NCBI GenBank assembly: GCA_020726505.1
Contig: JAHLEZ010000015.1
Span: forward strand, 1 to 64,000
Direction: 5' to 3'
DNA from: Leptodontidium sp. MPI-SDFR-AT-0119
Lineage: Eukaryota > Ascomycota > Leotiomycetes > Helotiales > Leptodontidiaceae
DNA: 64,000 nt
Under the pieces are notes generated by a model that had not been told where the DNA came from, did no database searches, and worked only from the letters and a program-made list of their open reading frames with translations. The position numbers and the translations under genes were made by a program. This document shows, in pieces, positions 24,886 through 35,327 of this stretch (position 1 is its first letter; every line of letters begins with the position of its first letter).

Positions 24886-26102
24886 AGTTAATACTGCTTC
24901 TTTTTCTCAACAAAGTAGGAATTATTGGTAGAAGAAGCTTAAGAGGGGAATGAGTTCTGGGTTGAATAATATACAACGGCACGACTACCGAGACTAGTCC
25001 CTGAATGGCAGGTCCACCCTGCAGTGAACGGCACGAGTAACAGCAGGCTTCCCCGCCGAAAACTTCCTGGTTCCTGATGCGGAAAGACTTAAAGGTCATA
25101 TGAAGTCAACCTATAGCAGTGGATTTCAATGCATAGTCCTTATCAATAGATTCTACTCATAAGCAAACCCCCACTGTAGCTAGAATGCATTTATATAGCC
25201 GATAACGTCCCGAATTGTATATTACATCTAGGACTTCAAGTGCATGTCATCAGCTCGTTATTGCAACTTTCTGAGCGGGGTAGCATATCCAAGCCAGCTA
25301 GCTTAGGATGTGTCATCGACGTTATGATGATCTTAAGATGAGCGCAAGCTGACAGTGGTGTAACTGGCATGTCGTGGAGATCCATGAAACTGATGTTACT
25401 GAAACTTCCCAACGTCCCATGGAAAATGCGAACAACTCGATCTTTACACATGGGAAATCCATGCTTCTTCCCACTTAAGACGGTTTCTCAGATCTCGAGT
25501 CTTGTGTTGAAACCAAGACCGAGAATCGAGAACCAGGAAAGCGATGAAGGGAAGGAAATCGGAGCAAAATTCACAGCTGGGAAGGAGTAAAGACAAGCGA
25601 AAGGCCGAACTGTTCCTAGTAGGACTTCGTCTCTCGTGCCTGGTGTACTGGTTTGGTGGAGAAAGCTGTTCGTTGCAAGTGACGTCGGCTGGACACTCCA
25701 TTATGGGGTTGTTGACTACGCAACTATGCCGTATTTGGCTTGCCGCCGAACTAGCCGAAGTTGGAAATCTTGACAATCGATTCTGTACTTGTCTGTCTAT
25801 TATCATTGCCTTCTACAGCGCAACCCGAATATATTAACTCGTACAACCGAAATTTATGTAATGACATCGATCAACTAATCGATCAATCAATAGTTCACTT
25901 GTTCAATCGGCCACAGATCGGAAGCTACGCTCGTATATAAGTTCTCACAAATTCGCTGCCTTTCCGCAATGTCCCTTTTCGCGAAGGCTTGTAATGCCCA
26001 AGCTCCTTCTTCCACTTTCTAAAAGCAAATCCCTTTCAAAGTGACGCAGCAATAGAAAGATAAAAAGAAGGAGGAAGCGATATAACAGTCTTGTTGCCTG
26101 TC
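24886..26102. promoter_or_regulatory. Bidirectional upstream region of amine oxidase and amidohydrolase genes
   Basis: About 1.2 kb between two divergent start codons; it should carry both promoters. Repeated ATCGATCAATCAAT-like and TATAAG sequences occur near 25860-25940. No reading frame with family features found. Confidence 0.45.
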
Positions 26103-27737
26103 ATGAGTGCCGTCTTCACCAATGGCCGTTTTTTCGTTCCGCAGAAGAATCATGCTTCCACAGAAACACCTCACTTCGCCAATACAATGCTGGTGGAGAA
26201 AGGAACAATAATGCACGTCGGAGACGGCCAAGATGTTGAAATTCAAGCCGCTAGCACTGAAGGTGCCGCAATTCATGACCTCGGAGGCCGAATCGTTCTT
26301 CCAGGCATTGTGGATGGCCATATGCATCTGATGCTTCACGGTCAATCACTTGCCAAGGTCGATTTGGGGAATTGCCGGAGTCTGGAAGATATTCGCAGGG
26401 AACTCTCAGCGTATTGTCAAGCAAACCCCAATGCGCCTCGAGTTCTGGCACGCGGGTGGCAGCAATACACAACTGGCGGCGCCGCCCTGGCGAGCATGAT
26501 CGACGATATCGATCCCCGGCCCATCTTCATTGACTCCCTGGATGCCCATTCCACATGGTGCAATACCGCCGCCTTGGAGGAGCTCGGGGTGGCCAGTATG
26601 CCTGATCCAGCTGGTGGCAAGATCCATCGAGACTCCAGCGGACTTCCGTCCGGATTGTTGAGCGAAGGAGCAACTGTCCATATCGCCTGGCCATTTTTAG
26701 CCGAAAGCCTGTCTACCGTAGACAAGATTGCAACGTTGAGAAATGCCGTCAAGTCCTACTCTGCCCAGGGTTACACAGGTGTGGTAGAGATGGCAATGGA
26801 TGACAATAGCTGGGAGGCTCTTCAACTCCTACGAGACTTAGAGCATGTACCTTTGCACATCGCTGCAAACTGGCTGATCACCCCTGACCTCGATTTACAA
26901 GCCTGTCTCGCACAGGTCGACAAAGCTATTGATATGAGGAAGAAGTACAGCGTCGAGGGTTCCCCCGATTGTCATATCACCGGCATCAAGATCATCTGTG
27001 ATGGTGTGGTGGACTCGTGTACCGCAGCTCTTCTCAAGCCATACTCCAACTCCCACAGTGTATCACCAGACCAACTCATGTGGGCCACGGACGTCCTCGA
27101 CAAAGTCATGGAAAGAGCGAGTAACGCAGGTCTTCAAATCGCTCTCCACGCCATTGGAGATGCCGCCATCAGACAAGCAGTCGACGGTCTAGAGAAAATT
27201 GGAAGCGAGAACAAGCGACATCGCATCGAGCACTTGGAGCTGGCCTCTGCTGAAGATGCACAACGTCTCGGCAAACTGGGCATCACCGCCTCAATCCAAC
27301 CAGTTCATTCTGACCCTGCTGGTTTGCGAGCTTGGCCAACACTGTTGGGCGAGCAACGCTGTGGCCGGGCTTTTCCCTACACGGAGCTGCTCGCCGGTGG
27401 AGCAACGCTTGCTCTGGGGTCAGACAGTCCCACTGCCTCTCACGTCCCTTTCAATAACTGGTATTCCGCTTCAACTCGACGTTCTGCCACCGAATTGGAC
27501 TATATTCCGCCGTCAATTCTGAACAGCGCAGTGTTGCCGTTAGCGACCGCCATCCAAGCTGCAACTTCGGGTGCTGCATACTCTACGTTTTCGGAACGGA
27601 AATTTGGTAAACTGGAGAAGGGACTGAAGGCTGACTTTGTGGTGATGGATATGGCATGGAATGCAGACCAATTGCTAGAATCACATGTTATGCAGACATG
27701 GTTTGATGGCAAGAAGGTTTTCGATGCCTCCGTCTGA
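26103..27737 (+). CDS. Metal-dependent amidohydrolase (YtcJ-like, Amidohydro_3)
   Basis: A single intronless frame of 544 residues starting MSAVFTNGRFF; the codon at 26091 is TTG, so the ATG at 26103 is taken. The family hydrolyses amide, carbamate or related bonds, usually with one or two metal ions in a TIM barrel. The metal-binding HxH is at residues 73-75 in IVDGHMHLML. Further family motifs are GYTGVVEMAMDD, QIALHAIGDAAI with its metal-binding His, RIEHLELA, and LGSDSPTASHVPF near the end, which carries the catalytic Asp. The final beta segment (GLKADFVVMDMAWNADQLL) is the usual closing strand of these enzymes. No signal peptide. The substrate is not predictable. It lies head to head with the copper amine oxidase. 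Confidence 0.93.
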   Translation: MSAVFTNGRFFVPQKNHASTETPHFANTMLVEKGTIMHVGDGQDVEIQAASTEGAAIHDLGGRIVLPGIVDGHMHLMLHGQSLAKVDLGNCRSLEDIRRELSAYCQANPNAPRVLARGWQQYTTGGAALASMIDDIDPRPIFIDSLDAHSTWCNTAALEELGVASMPDPAGGKIHRDSSGLPSGLLSEGATVHIAWPFLAESLSTVDKIATLRNAVKSYSAQGYTGVVEMAMDDNSWEALQLLRDLEHVPLHIAANWLITPDLDLQACLAQVDKAIDMRKKYSVEGSPDCHITGIKIICDGVVDSCTAALLKPYSNSHSVSPDQLMWATDVLDKVMERASNAGLQIALHAIGDAAIRQAVDGLEKIGSENKRHRIEHLELASAEDAQRLGKLGITASIQPVHSDPAGLRAWPTLLGEQRCGRAFPYTELLAGGATLALGSDSPTASHVPFNNWYSASTRRSATELDYIPPSILNSAVLPLATAIQAATSGAAYSTFSERKFGKLEKGLKADFVVMDMAWNADQLLESHVMQTWFDGKKVFDASV

Positions 27738-28404
27738 GACATGTCAGACGGTATATAACTGTCGCTTGCGGGTAATAACGTAAACAAACAAGTACACGAT
27801 ATAGCACTGGCTCCACCAGCTAAACTTTCAACCTTTGCCTTTATTCCCAGTCTCCTACATTGGAAACTTCCCCGGGAATTAAAAGAAATGTATTTGGGAA
27901 TCAGTAATGCTCGGGATAGAGCGATTGTTGTAAATTAAGGGCAAGTTCACCCAGGGGACCAATTTCCACAATCCTTTCTCTCGCTTAAGACCTGCCCAAA
28001 CAAATGGTATAAATAAAATCTGCGCTACTAATATTCTAGAATTAAGGGACGGCAATTCATACCAAAGGACGCTGTACACCACCAAATACGGTGATAAGTA
28101 CTGATGTGAGAGAAGTTCTTGAGTCATGCGAGTGTTCGAACAGACAAACTCCGATTACAGTGTCAGATACATGGTACTTCCGAATAGGATTGCCGCCACG
28201 CTAGTTTCTGGATAAGTGGGGGATTCCACGAGGTCTCCACGAGGTCTCCATATGTCCCTCTGTTCACTCTGAAGGTGGTCAGTCTCATTTGTACCTCCTA
28301 AACTAAGAGATACAGCGCCCATTAAGTCAGCTATCATATGATCCTCCTGGCGGTGTTTCCACCTGCGACCTGTCGCCCACACACCAGCCGAGACAATAGA
28401 ACAA
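27738..28404. other. Intergenic region
   Basis: About 670 nt. A 12-nt unit (ccacgaggtctc) is repeated twice in tandem near 28228-28251. No gene recognised. Confidence 0.4.
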
Positions 28405-29706
28405 TTGCATTTCACCTCAAACAAATCTTCGTTGTTAGAGGAAGAGAACTCGCTTATCTCAAAATCTCTACCATCACTCAAGTCAGCCGAGTTTTCCAGT
28501 CCTGCAGAGCTCCGGATTCTCGAGTTTCTCCTCGGCCGGCTTGAGTCCTTCGCTTATCGATTCTACGTGGATGAGAGAATGTCATTGTCAACACAATGGC
28601 TACAGTCTACCCCCCTCTCGCACATGCTTTTCTAGCATGTGGGAGTGCTCTAATGTGGAAGATTAGCAGACGAAAAGCATTTGGCAGTAATTCTTCAAAG
28701 CAACGCACTCCGCACAATCTCGTTAATCTGACGACTACCCCGGGATAAATCTTGGTACTGGCAGTCCTCTTGCTTCATATATGCGAGGTACGCAGCCAAA
28801 AGTAACTTCTTGCTCGTGCTAGTTTACTACTGACATATTCTAGGGAGATAAACTGTGACATGGATGGCTCTCACGTTCTTCATCTTACCGGCGCACATAT
28901 CCTAATGGATTCTGTACTGAACCGTACCCCGGATCTGGCAACAACACAACGCCATGTGCTAGAGACCTGCCTATACCATACAGCCGTATGGAGTACGTTC
29001 AACGCCCGATAAAGTTCGACCCTCTACCAGATACCTACATTTCCAAACGCCTAGTCGTGTTAGGTGATCCTCCCCAAGGGACATACTATGAACTACTAGG
29101 CGCTACCTCAGAACTTTTCAGCATCGTCGTCCACATCTCCCAACTACGACGAAGAGCACCCCTAACCACAGCCCATAATCTCTCCCAAACGACACAAATA
29201 TCCTCGCAACTAGACGTATTCCACGAACAACTTTTCTCCCTGGCGGTATCGCAGATGCACCACCGGATATGCTACTCACCGCTCAACTATACCATCTCGC
29301 ATGCACTTTACTCGTGCGAAAAGTGCGCGATACAAACACTTCGCGCATCCGAACCGGCTGTACTATACAAGGCATTGTTGAAAGGGCTATGTTAGTCTTC
29401 GATAAACTCACGGGTTCGGCGCTGGAGAGTCCCGTGTTGCCGTGGTCGCTGGTAATCATCTCGTGTGGTGCGATGAAGGCTTCGCATGCTTTGCATCGGG
29501 CGAGACTGTGTGGGCCGTTTGAGATTTCTTTGAGGAAGGGACGGTTGGGAAGTTGCGTGAATGGATGGGCTTTGGTTTTTTGGAGGGTGCGTGGTTTGGT
29601 GGGACGGACGGTGAGTGAGAGAGCGACTGGGTTGGGAATTGGGTTGGATGCGTTGTTTTGTGATGATATTCTACGCATGATTTGTTTTTTTTTTTTTGAA
29701 GAATGA
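28405..29706 (+). pseudogene. Remnant of a fungal-specific transcription factor (C-terminal regulatory domain)
   Basis: Pieces of a typical fungal Zn2Cys6-factor regulatory domain run in order on the plus strand but in several frames. First comes SSPAELRILEFLLGRLES with FAYRFYVDER. In another frame follows VYPPLAHAFLACGSALMWK, the usual first conserved helix. After an intron-like acceptor near 28850 come DMDGSHVLHLTGAHILMD, then TAVWSTFNAR before a stop. The next frame gives FDPLPDTYISKRLVVLGDPP, and then, after another shift near 29215-29262, PPDMLLTAQLYHLACTLL and SPVLPWSLVIISCGA, the closing motif of these domains. No zinc-cluster DNA-binding half is seen upstream. At least three frame changes and stops indicate a dead gene. 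It lies just downstream of the amidohydrolase and may once have regulated it or the amine oxidase. Confidence 0.6.
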
Positions 29707-31086
29707 GCTACGTGAAGACTCTCTCTCGTCTTAGATTTTGTCGGTGAAGTTCTACAGGACAGTTAGTAGATACAGTAAGTACATATACCCCCAGTTATTT
29801 ATTTACTGCTTAGTAATAAGTCACAGCATTAAGCTGTTTTCGAATCACCTATTTGCTGAATCTTCGACTTCTTGAAACTACAATTAAGTGAATCATACTT
29901 CGAGGTAATAATCAGACGATGATCTGAGGCGGACTAAAGTGGCTCCAAGTGCCTGCCCGGCTCCTGATTTGCTCTTTTCTTCAAAGCTGGGGCTGGCTAG
30001 TCTTGCCTTGTTGTCTCCAGTGATGGCCATGCACGAGTGAATGCAGGATCGAGTAGCTGCAGAACAGCGCAGAGCAATATTTCTAATACGGTAATAGTAG
30101 AGCAGAGCGGAGTTAGAGAGCAGCGGTTGGGACGAGAAGAAAGACAGCAAACAAACAGGCTTAAGGCAAGGTAAGGTAAGCAGGTTTTTCGTTTTCGTCT
30201 GCACTTGGTTAAAGGTACTCAAGTCCCACCACCGGCACTTTGTTGTCTCTCTTTCTTTCCCCTTCCCTTCCTCTTTCTCTCTCTCTTTCCCTTTCCCTTC
30301 CTCTTCCTCTTTCTCCTACCTTACAACCAGTTTGTGCATCCGGGTCTGCACCACCCACCACCTTCAACTCCCCCTGCTGGTGCCAGGGTCAGATATGTTC
30401 CAGCTCATCTGACGAATCTCGACCTTTCTATTTCCAGCATTCCCATCCAATTCCACCCAGGCGGTGTCCCCTGGCATGGCCACAATCCTCAGGCACTGAG
30501 TAAGGCCGCCATCTCCTCAACAGCGCAACAGCGCAACAGCACAACAGCCGGGGCAGGGGTCGCGGGAGTGGGACAGATCGCTGGTTGAGTTGAACCTTGG
30601 CCTTCCCGTTCCCCTGAAATATTTTCCCAGGCAATCGTCAACCACACCCCCCTTGTTTGTGTCAACTCACTTCACTTCAACTCGTTTACATCTCGCCATC
30701 AGTCAACAATCCAATCCAATCCATTCCTCTCGGCCGAATCCTCACTCACACCTACGCGTCAACTGAACCACCGAAATACCGATACGAGGTCAGTAATTCA
30801 TATCCTTTGGCTTCCGTTTGTCTGCTGCCTTGCATGGGGTACGAATCCAAGGAATTGCTTCTGACATAAAGTTTCAATGTTTGACAGATCTCGAAACAAT
30901 CAATTCTCCAACAAAGAACTTCCACCACCTTCAACTCGAGTTACCCGATTCTGCAAGAATTCACTCTGCCGACTAGAATAGCCTCGATTACTTAGATAGC
31001 GCCTGTACTCCCGAGATATCTGACGTCTCGGCTCCATCATTCTTCATCAACCTACAACCTCAATACACCCACCACCCAACCACGCA
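29707..31086 (+). promoter_or_regulatory. Long upstream region of the PRA1 gene
   Basis: About 1.4 kb without a supportable gene. It contains a strong pyrimidine tract (30245-30318) and further C/T-rich and CA-rich stretches up to the ATG at 31087, as seen in promoters and 5' leaders of highly expressed fungal genes. Clear donor/acceptor pairs were not assigned, but a leader intron is possible. Confidence 0.45.
30245..30318 (+). repeat. Pyrimidine-rich (CT) tract
   Basis: About 74 nt of almost pure C and T, made of CTTT, CCCTT and CTCT units. Such CT boxes are common upstream of fungal transcription starts. Confidence 0.8.
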
Positions 31087-31617
31087 ATGTCGCGCATTCA
31101 GATCCCCCTCGACGTCCTCACGTCGCGTCTGAACCTCTCGGACCGCTTCGCCAGCGTGCGATCCCAATCTCTCGGCTCTAGATTTGCAAACCTCAAGCCT
31201 GTCTCCGAGTTCCTCGACTTCAAGAGACTGTCCAAGCCAGCGAACTTCACTGAGATCCAGTCAAGAGTCAACTACAACTTGGGATACTTCTCCAGCAACT
31301 ATGCCGTCGTTTTCACGATGCTCAGTATCTACAGCTTGCTGACGAATCTCTGGCTGCTCTTCGACCTTATCCTCATTATCGGAGGCATATGGGGTATTGG
31401 CAAGCTGGGAGGAGCTGACCTGGACATTGGCGTTCTGCGCGCAACCTCTTCACAACTCTACACTGGTCTCTTGGTGATCGCAGTCCCCCTCACCTTCTTC
31501 GCCGGACCATTCTCCACACTTCTCTGGCTCATCGGCGCAAGCGGAGTCAGCATTCTAGGACACGCCTCGTTCATGGACAAACCGATCGATGAGGCTTTTT
31601 CCGGGGAGGCGGTCTAG
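31087..31617 (+). CDS. PRA1 family protein (prenylated Rab acceptor, Yip3-like)
   Basis: Single exon, 176 residues, normal for the family. PRA1/Yip3 proteins are small Golgi/ER membrane proteins that bind prenylated Rab GTPases. The N-terminal cytosolic part (residues 1-60) ends in KPANFTEIQSRVNYNLGYF, the family hallmark before the first hydrophobic hairpin. Two paired hydrophobic regions follow: SNYAVVFTMLSIYSLLTNLW with LFDLILIIGGIWGIG, and LYTGLLVIAVPLTFF with TLLWLIGASGVSIL. The C-terminus HASFMDKPIDEAFSGEAV is the conserved tail. The stop codon (31615-31617) is followed immediately by an ATG and, in another frame, by the next ORF. Confidence 0.93.
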   Translation: MSRIQIPLDVLTSRLNLSDRFASVRSQSLGSRFANLKPVSEFLDFKRLSKPANFTEIQSRVNYNLGYFSSNYAVVFTMLSIYSLLTNLWLLFDLILIIGGIWGIGKLGGADLDIGVLRATSSQLYTGLLVIAVPLTFFAGPFSTLLWLIGASGVSILGHASFMDKPIDEAFSGEAV

Positions 31618-31643
31618 ATGGTCGGCCGCGATCTCCCAAATTT

Positions 31644-33032
31644 GTGCCCTCATGGGGAAGACCACCAGGGGCGAAGGGGAGCAGGAGAAGGCGGCAGTGG
31701 GAGCGGGAGCAGGAATTTTGGAACGAGCCTCGCGTGGAGGAGCTCGACAGCGACGATACAGATACACAAGGCGTTGGTTTGAATTACGAGAAAATGCGAT
31801 TTGCCAGCGATCCACTTCATTTCACGGGGGGCGATTTGGCCTCTTCTTCTAGGGCTAGACGGAGTTATGCTTTTGGCGATTCGGACGATTCTTCTGAAGA
31901 TTCGGAGGAATCTGAGGTGGATGGGACTGATGCTTTGCAGATTGCTTTGCGGGATAAAGAGGAGGCGCTTGTTCAGTCTGCGCTTGCACGAATTCGACGT
32001 GCTCAAGAAAAAGGAAAACGAGAGGTGAAGCTTAATCAAGACGAACTGGATGCGTTGGAGAATCGTCGAAAGCGGATGCAAGCTGCGGCAACGACTAAGG
32101 CACGGAAAGGAAGCGGTTCGAGTGGTGGAAGTGACAGGGAAAAGAGGCGACGAAGCGACAGGATTTCAATCCCAATTGCAGCTGCTACAGAATCCCTCAG
32201 TCGGCCAAGCAGTCGACCTGGCAGTCGTCGAGACAAAATCACATCCAGGCGGTCCGACGAAGCACCACATCCGCCTGCAGCCTCTAACCCACCAGGAATG
32301 GTTGTTGCTGGACTTGATGGACTCACCTACGCCACCCCTCTTGGAACGTATCCATCAAACGCACTCTCCAACTCACAACCTCCAAGCCGCAATTCCCCTG
32401 CTCGTCCACGCTCAGCAACAACTCAACAACTACGAGGTCAACCCCCTCCAATCGCCTACTTCACACATCAGCAACCCCCCAACGCCCGGCATTTCTCGGA
32501 TGGCGTGCGGCCAGCCTCCTCATCAAGCAACAGCTCTCGCCGTCCTCTCCCAGACGAAGCAGAGTGGCAACCGACAAATTCTCGCCGCAGTTCAGCTGCG
32601 TCTTCCCAAGGCTTCGTGGTCGACCCATTCGACTACCAAGTGTCATCCAACACCTCTCCGCCAATTCCAAGCCAATACTTCCAATCCCAGTCTCAATCCC
32701 AACAACAGCCCCAGCAAGGTCGACGCAACGTCTCCAACCCAGCTGATGTCACATACTCTTCCATCCGCCGCACTCCACCTGGTTACGCTTCTCAAAATCA
32801 CACTCGCCTCCCAATCTCAACTTCGGACCCAAGTCTCAGACATCGCTCGTCTCGCGGCCCGGGCTCTTTCGATAGTTCTGAGGAAGAAGACGAGAGTGAC
32901 GATCTCGGGAACGGAGTACAAGTTTTCGTTGAGGAGGAGAGAGAGCCTGAGAAGGAACGAGAGAGGGATCGGGAGAAGGAGAGGGCGGTGGCTAGGAAAC
33001 CTGTTGCGGGGAGGAAGAAGGGGAAGAGGTAG
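31644..33032 (+). CDS. Large disordered Ser/Arg-rich protein abutting PRA1; start unclear
   Basis: An open frame of 462 residues from a GTG at 31644; the frame is open from 31593, inside the end of PRA1, but has no ATG until 31794. Upstream of that ATG the sequence still looks like protein (PRSPKFVPSWGRPP, then QWEREQEFWNEPRVEELDSD), so starting at 31794 would discard good coding sequence. An ATG at 31618 lies one base out of frame and would give MVGR, so a one-base deletion or assembly error just after it would explain the picture. The product is hydrophilic with an acidic patch (DSDDSSEDSEESEVD), a coiled-coil segment rich in Arg/Gln/Glu, a long Ser/Pro/Gln-rich region and a basic tail (KPVAGRKKGKR), suggesting a nuclear or RNA-associated protein. 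No known domain recognised. Confidence 0.68.
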   Translation: MPSWGRPPGAKGSRRRRQWEREQEFWNEPRVEELDSDDTDTQGVGLNYEKMRFASDPLHFTGGDLASSSRARRSYAFGDSDDSSEDSEESEVDGTDALQIALRDKEEALVQSALARIRRAQEKGKREVKLNQDELDALENRRKRMQAAATTKARKGSGSSGGSDREKRRRSDRISIPIAAATESLSRPSSRPGSRRDKITSRRSDEAPHPPAASNPPGMVVAGLDGLTYATPLGTYPSNALSNSQPPSRNSPARPRSATTQQLRGQPPPIAYFTHQQPPNARHFSDGVRPASSSSNSSRRPLPDEAEWQPTNSRRSSAASSQGFVVDPFDYQVSSNTSPPIPSQYFQSQSQSQQQPQQGRRNVSNPADVTYSSIRRTPPGYASQNHTRLPISTSDPSLRHRSSRGPGSFDSSEEEDESDDLGNGVQVFVEEEREPEKERERDREKERAVARKPVAGRKKGKR

Positions 33033-33823
33033 TGCTTGTTTGGGATTTTCGCGGTGATTGGTGGATGGATGATGGGAGCTGGGAGATTGGAGATGGGAGG
33101 CAAACGAACGAACGGATGGACTTTTGAAAAATTTGCACGTATTGCATTGCATTATAGACGATTATCTTATCTTGCTTTTAATGATATTATCTTTCTCTCT
33201 AGATCTTTTTTTTGACTCTGATAACCTCTTGGAGTGAAAATTGACCTGAAAGTGGTGCCAACGCCAAGCCAACACACGCACATAGACAATCTGAAGGCAT
33301 ACAAAATCTCAAAAAAGGGACAAAAAAAAAACCTCGTTTCAACTACTCGGCCGTCTCAATTCAAAAAACCACATGACTAAGGTAACTACGGTAGCTACAC
33401 ATCAAAAACAAAATGCGCTCTGTATCTATCTATCTCGCTAGATTGATCGATCGATTGTCTGTCTGTTTGTAGCTTGAAAATGGAGAGATGAAGATTGAGA
33501 AAATATATACCCTTCCTCCCTGCCTAATCCCTCCCTAATTCTGGTCTCGTCTGGTTTAGTTCTCGTGAGACCTGGTATCCAATATACGCCCCTACGCCCA
33601 AATAAACAAATAGAAATGCAGGAAACCTATATCCTTTCCTTCCTTTCTTCTAAGTCATCAATGTCTTGCCTTGGAGTCTTGCAATCTTCCTTTTCCTTTC
33701 CCTTTCCCTTGACCCTCCTCTCCTGCTGGGCTCTATCAACTTCGAACCCCTCCCTGAGGATGTAATCGCAACCTCTGCTCTTGCTGGCTCTTCCAATCCC
33801 AACCTCGAAACCCCTCTCTCCAT
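33033..33823. other. Convergent intergenic region
   Basis: About 790 nt between two convergent genes, with TCTATC and GATCGATCGATTG simple repeats near 33420-33460. No gene supported. Confidence 0.4.
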
Positions 33824-34580
33824 TCACATAAACATCTTGGCCAAACTAACCGCACCACCCACACCCCCCATCCCCCCAAGAACACTCCCCAATCCCCCAA
33901 GCGCACCCAAACTCCCACTCCCCTCAACATGCGTCCGCTCAAACTGCATGCCACCATCCCTGCTCCTCCCAACCCCATATCCCCCACCACCACCACCCCC
34001 AGCCATGCCAAACATCTTCTCCACACCCCCCGGCAACCTAATCCCGAATTTCGCAAGCAAGCCCGTCAACGCACCGCCCGTGATCAAAGGCATGACGACA
34101 AGGATGAACACTTTCATCGGGTGCTTCTTCATGTAGTAGACCAGATCGCGGAGCAGTCGGCGCAGTTTGTGGTAGATCCGCGACATGTACCCGCTGCGCG
34201 GGGAGCGTTTGTAGGCTGAGGAGGAGGAGCGGTGAGTGTTGTTGAATCCTAAAGTATATCAGTATCAGCAAGATGTCTAGTCAGTGAAATAGCTTTGCTT
34301 TAGACATGAGCATGAGCATGAGCATGAGCTTTCTGGGAAGGGGTTTTTTGGTTTCGGTTTCGGGTTTGGGAGAAAAGGGAAGGAAGAGAGGGAAGGGAGG
34401 GAGGGATGTACCGAAGAATGAAGAGCGTGAGGAATTGTGCTTCGAGTCTCCTAATCCAAAGATACCGCTTCCGCGTGGTGAGCCCCCGTGGGTGGAGTGG
34501 CGGTGTTTACTGCTGCTTTTGCGGTGGTGATGCCCTGAGGTTGTAGAACCTATTTCGGAGACGCCGTCGAACCAGCCCAT
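33824..34580 (-). CDS. Small glycine-rich protein with one membrane helix, unknown function
   Basis: Two exons (34580-34412 and 34248-33824) around a 163-nt intron, 197 residues. The N-terminus MGWFDGVSEIGSTTSG is followed by a His/Ser/Arg-rich stretch (HHHRKSSSKHRHS). The middle is basic (YHKLRRLLRDLVYYMKKHP) and runs into a hydrophobic helix VFILVVMPLITGGALTGLL. The C-terminal third is extremely Gly-rich (GMAGGGGGGGYGVG and further GG repeats). I associate this pattern with small fungal proteins of unknown role. The intron join keeps phase and gives FGFNNTHRSSSS. It is divergent from the J-protein gene. Confidence 0.75.
34305..34328 (+). repeat. CATGAG hexanucleotide repeat inside an intron
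   Basis: Four perfect tandem CATGAG units within the intron of the glycine-rich gene (34249-34411). Together with G-rich flanks they explain why this intron is longer than its neighbours. Confidence 0.85.
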
Positions 34581-35327
34581 CTTGACTTGGTCTCTATTTG
34601 TTGATTTTCCAATTAATTGATTGACTCGGTTTGTAGTGAGAAAGGTTGATTGAGGTGGGGTTTGTGGTTATGTTCGTTTGACTGATATGTATGAAGGTGT
34701 CGTTATTGGTGGCTGGGTGGTTGGAGAGCTTGAGCTTGGACTGAGGATAATCAATCGATAGCCACTGAAAAGTTAGCTCTCTTTCTTATTGTCGCAAAAC
34801 GCTTGCTGATCGATAGGAATAAGAATGTATCTTATGCACCGTACTAATAATGCAATTGCACACTTGCGATCGAGCTCGCGAGTCAGCTGGGTCGTAGTCG
34901 CAAGTCGTCGACAGCGAGGGTTGTGTGGAGCTGTTGAAGGGAATTTGAAGTCAAGTCAAGCTTGGGATGTCAGCTCCATCTTTTACCAGCCCAGCCCCTC
35001 CAATAATTCGCGGCGGTGAGAAGCTGAAATAAGGACAGGGGTATTTCTCGTGACTTGTAAGCTAGATTGAATTGGGATGGCTTATGAATGTGGAGAGGAG
35101 ATGTGGCTTCAACTCTTAGCGTGACTATCACATGTGCACCGCCACAATCAGTGACGCATGTGAGGAAAGCTGGCTGTGGGACGACCGAGGGGTACATTTG
35201 ATTTCATACAACCCATACACAACCACCTCTCTTTGCCTCTTCGCCTACCTTTCAGAGCTTCGCATAGTATTAGAAGGGACCGAGGACATCTCTCAACTCT
35301 AGGAATTCAAAATCGACCCTAGTCGAA
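34581..35327. promoter_or_regulatory. Bidirectional promoter region
   Basis: About 750 nt between two divergent start codons (34580 minus, 35328 plus). No reading frame with family features; presumed to hold both promoters. Confidence 0.5.

Noticed and set aside
32050..33057. A 335-codon plus-strand ORF in a second frame of the Ser/Arg-rich gene
   Set aside because: It overlaps the whole gene, shows low-complexity composition explained by the other frame's Ser/Pro/Gln codons, and has no family features; treated as a shadow.
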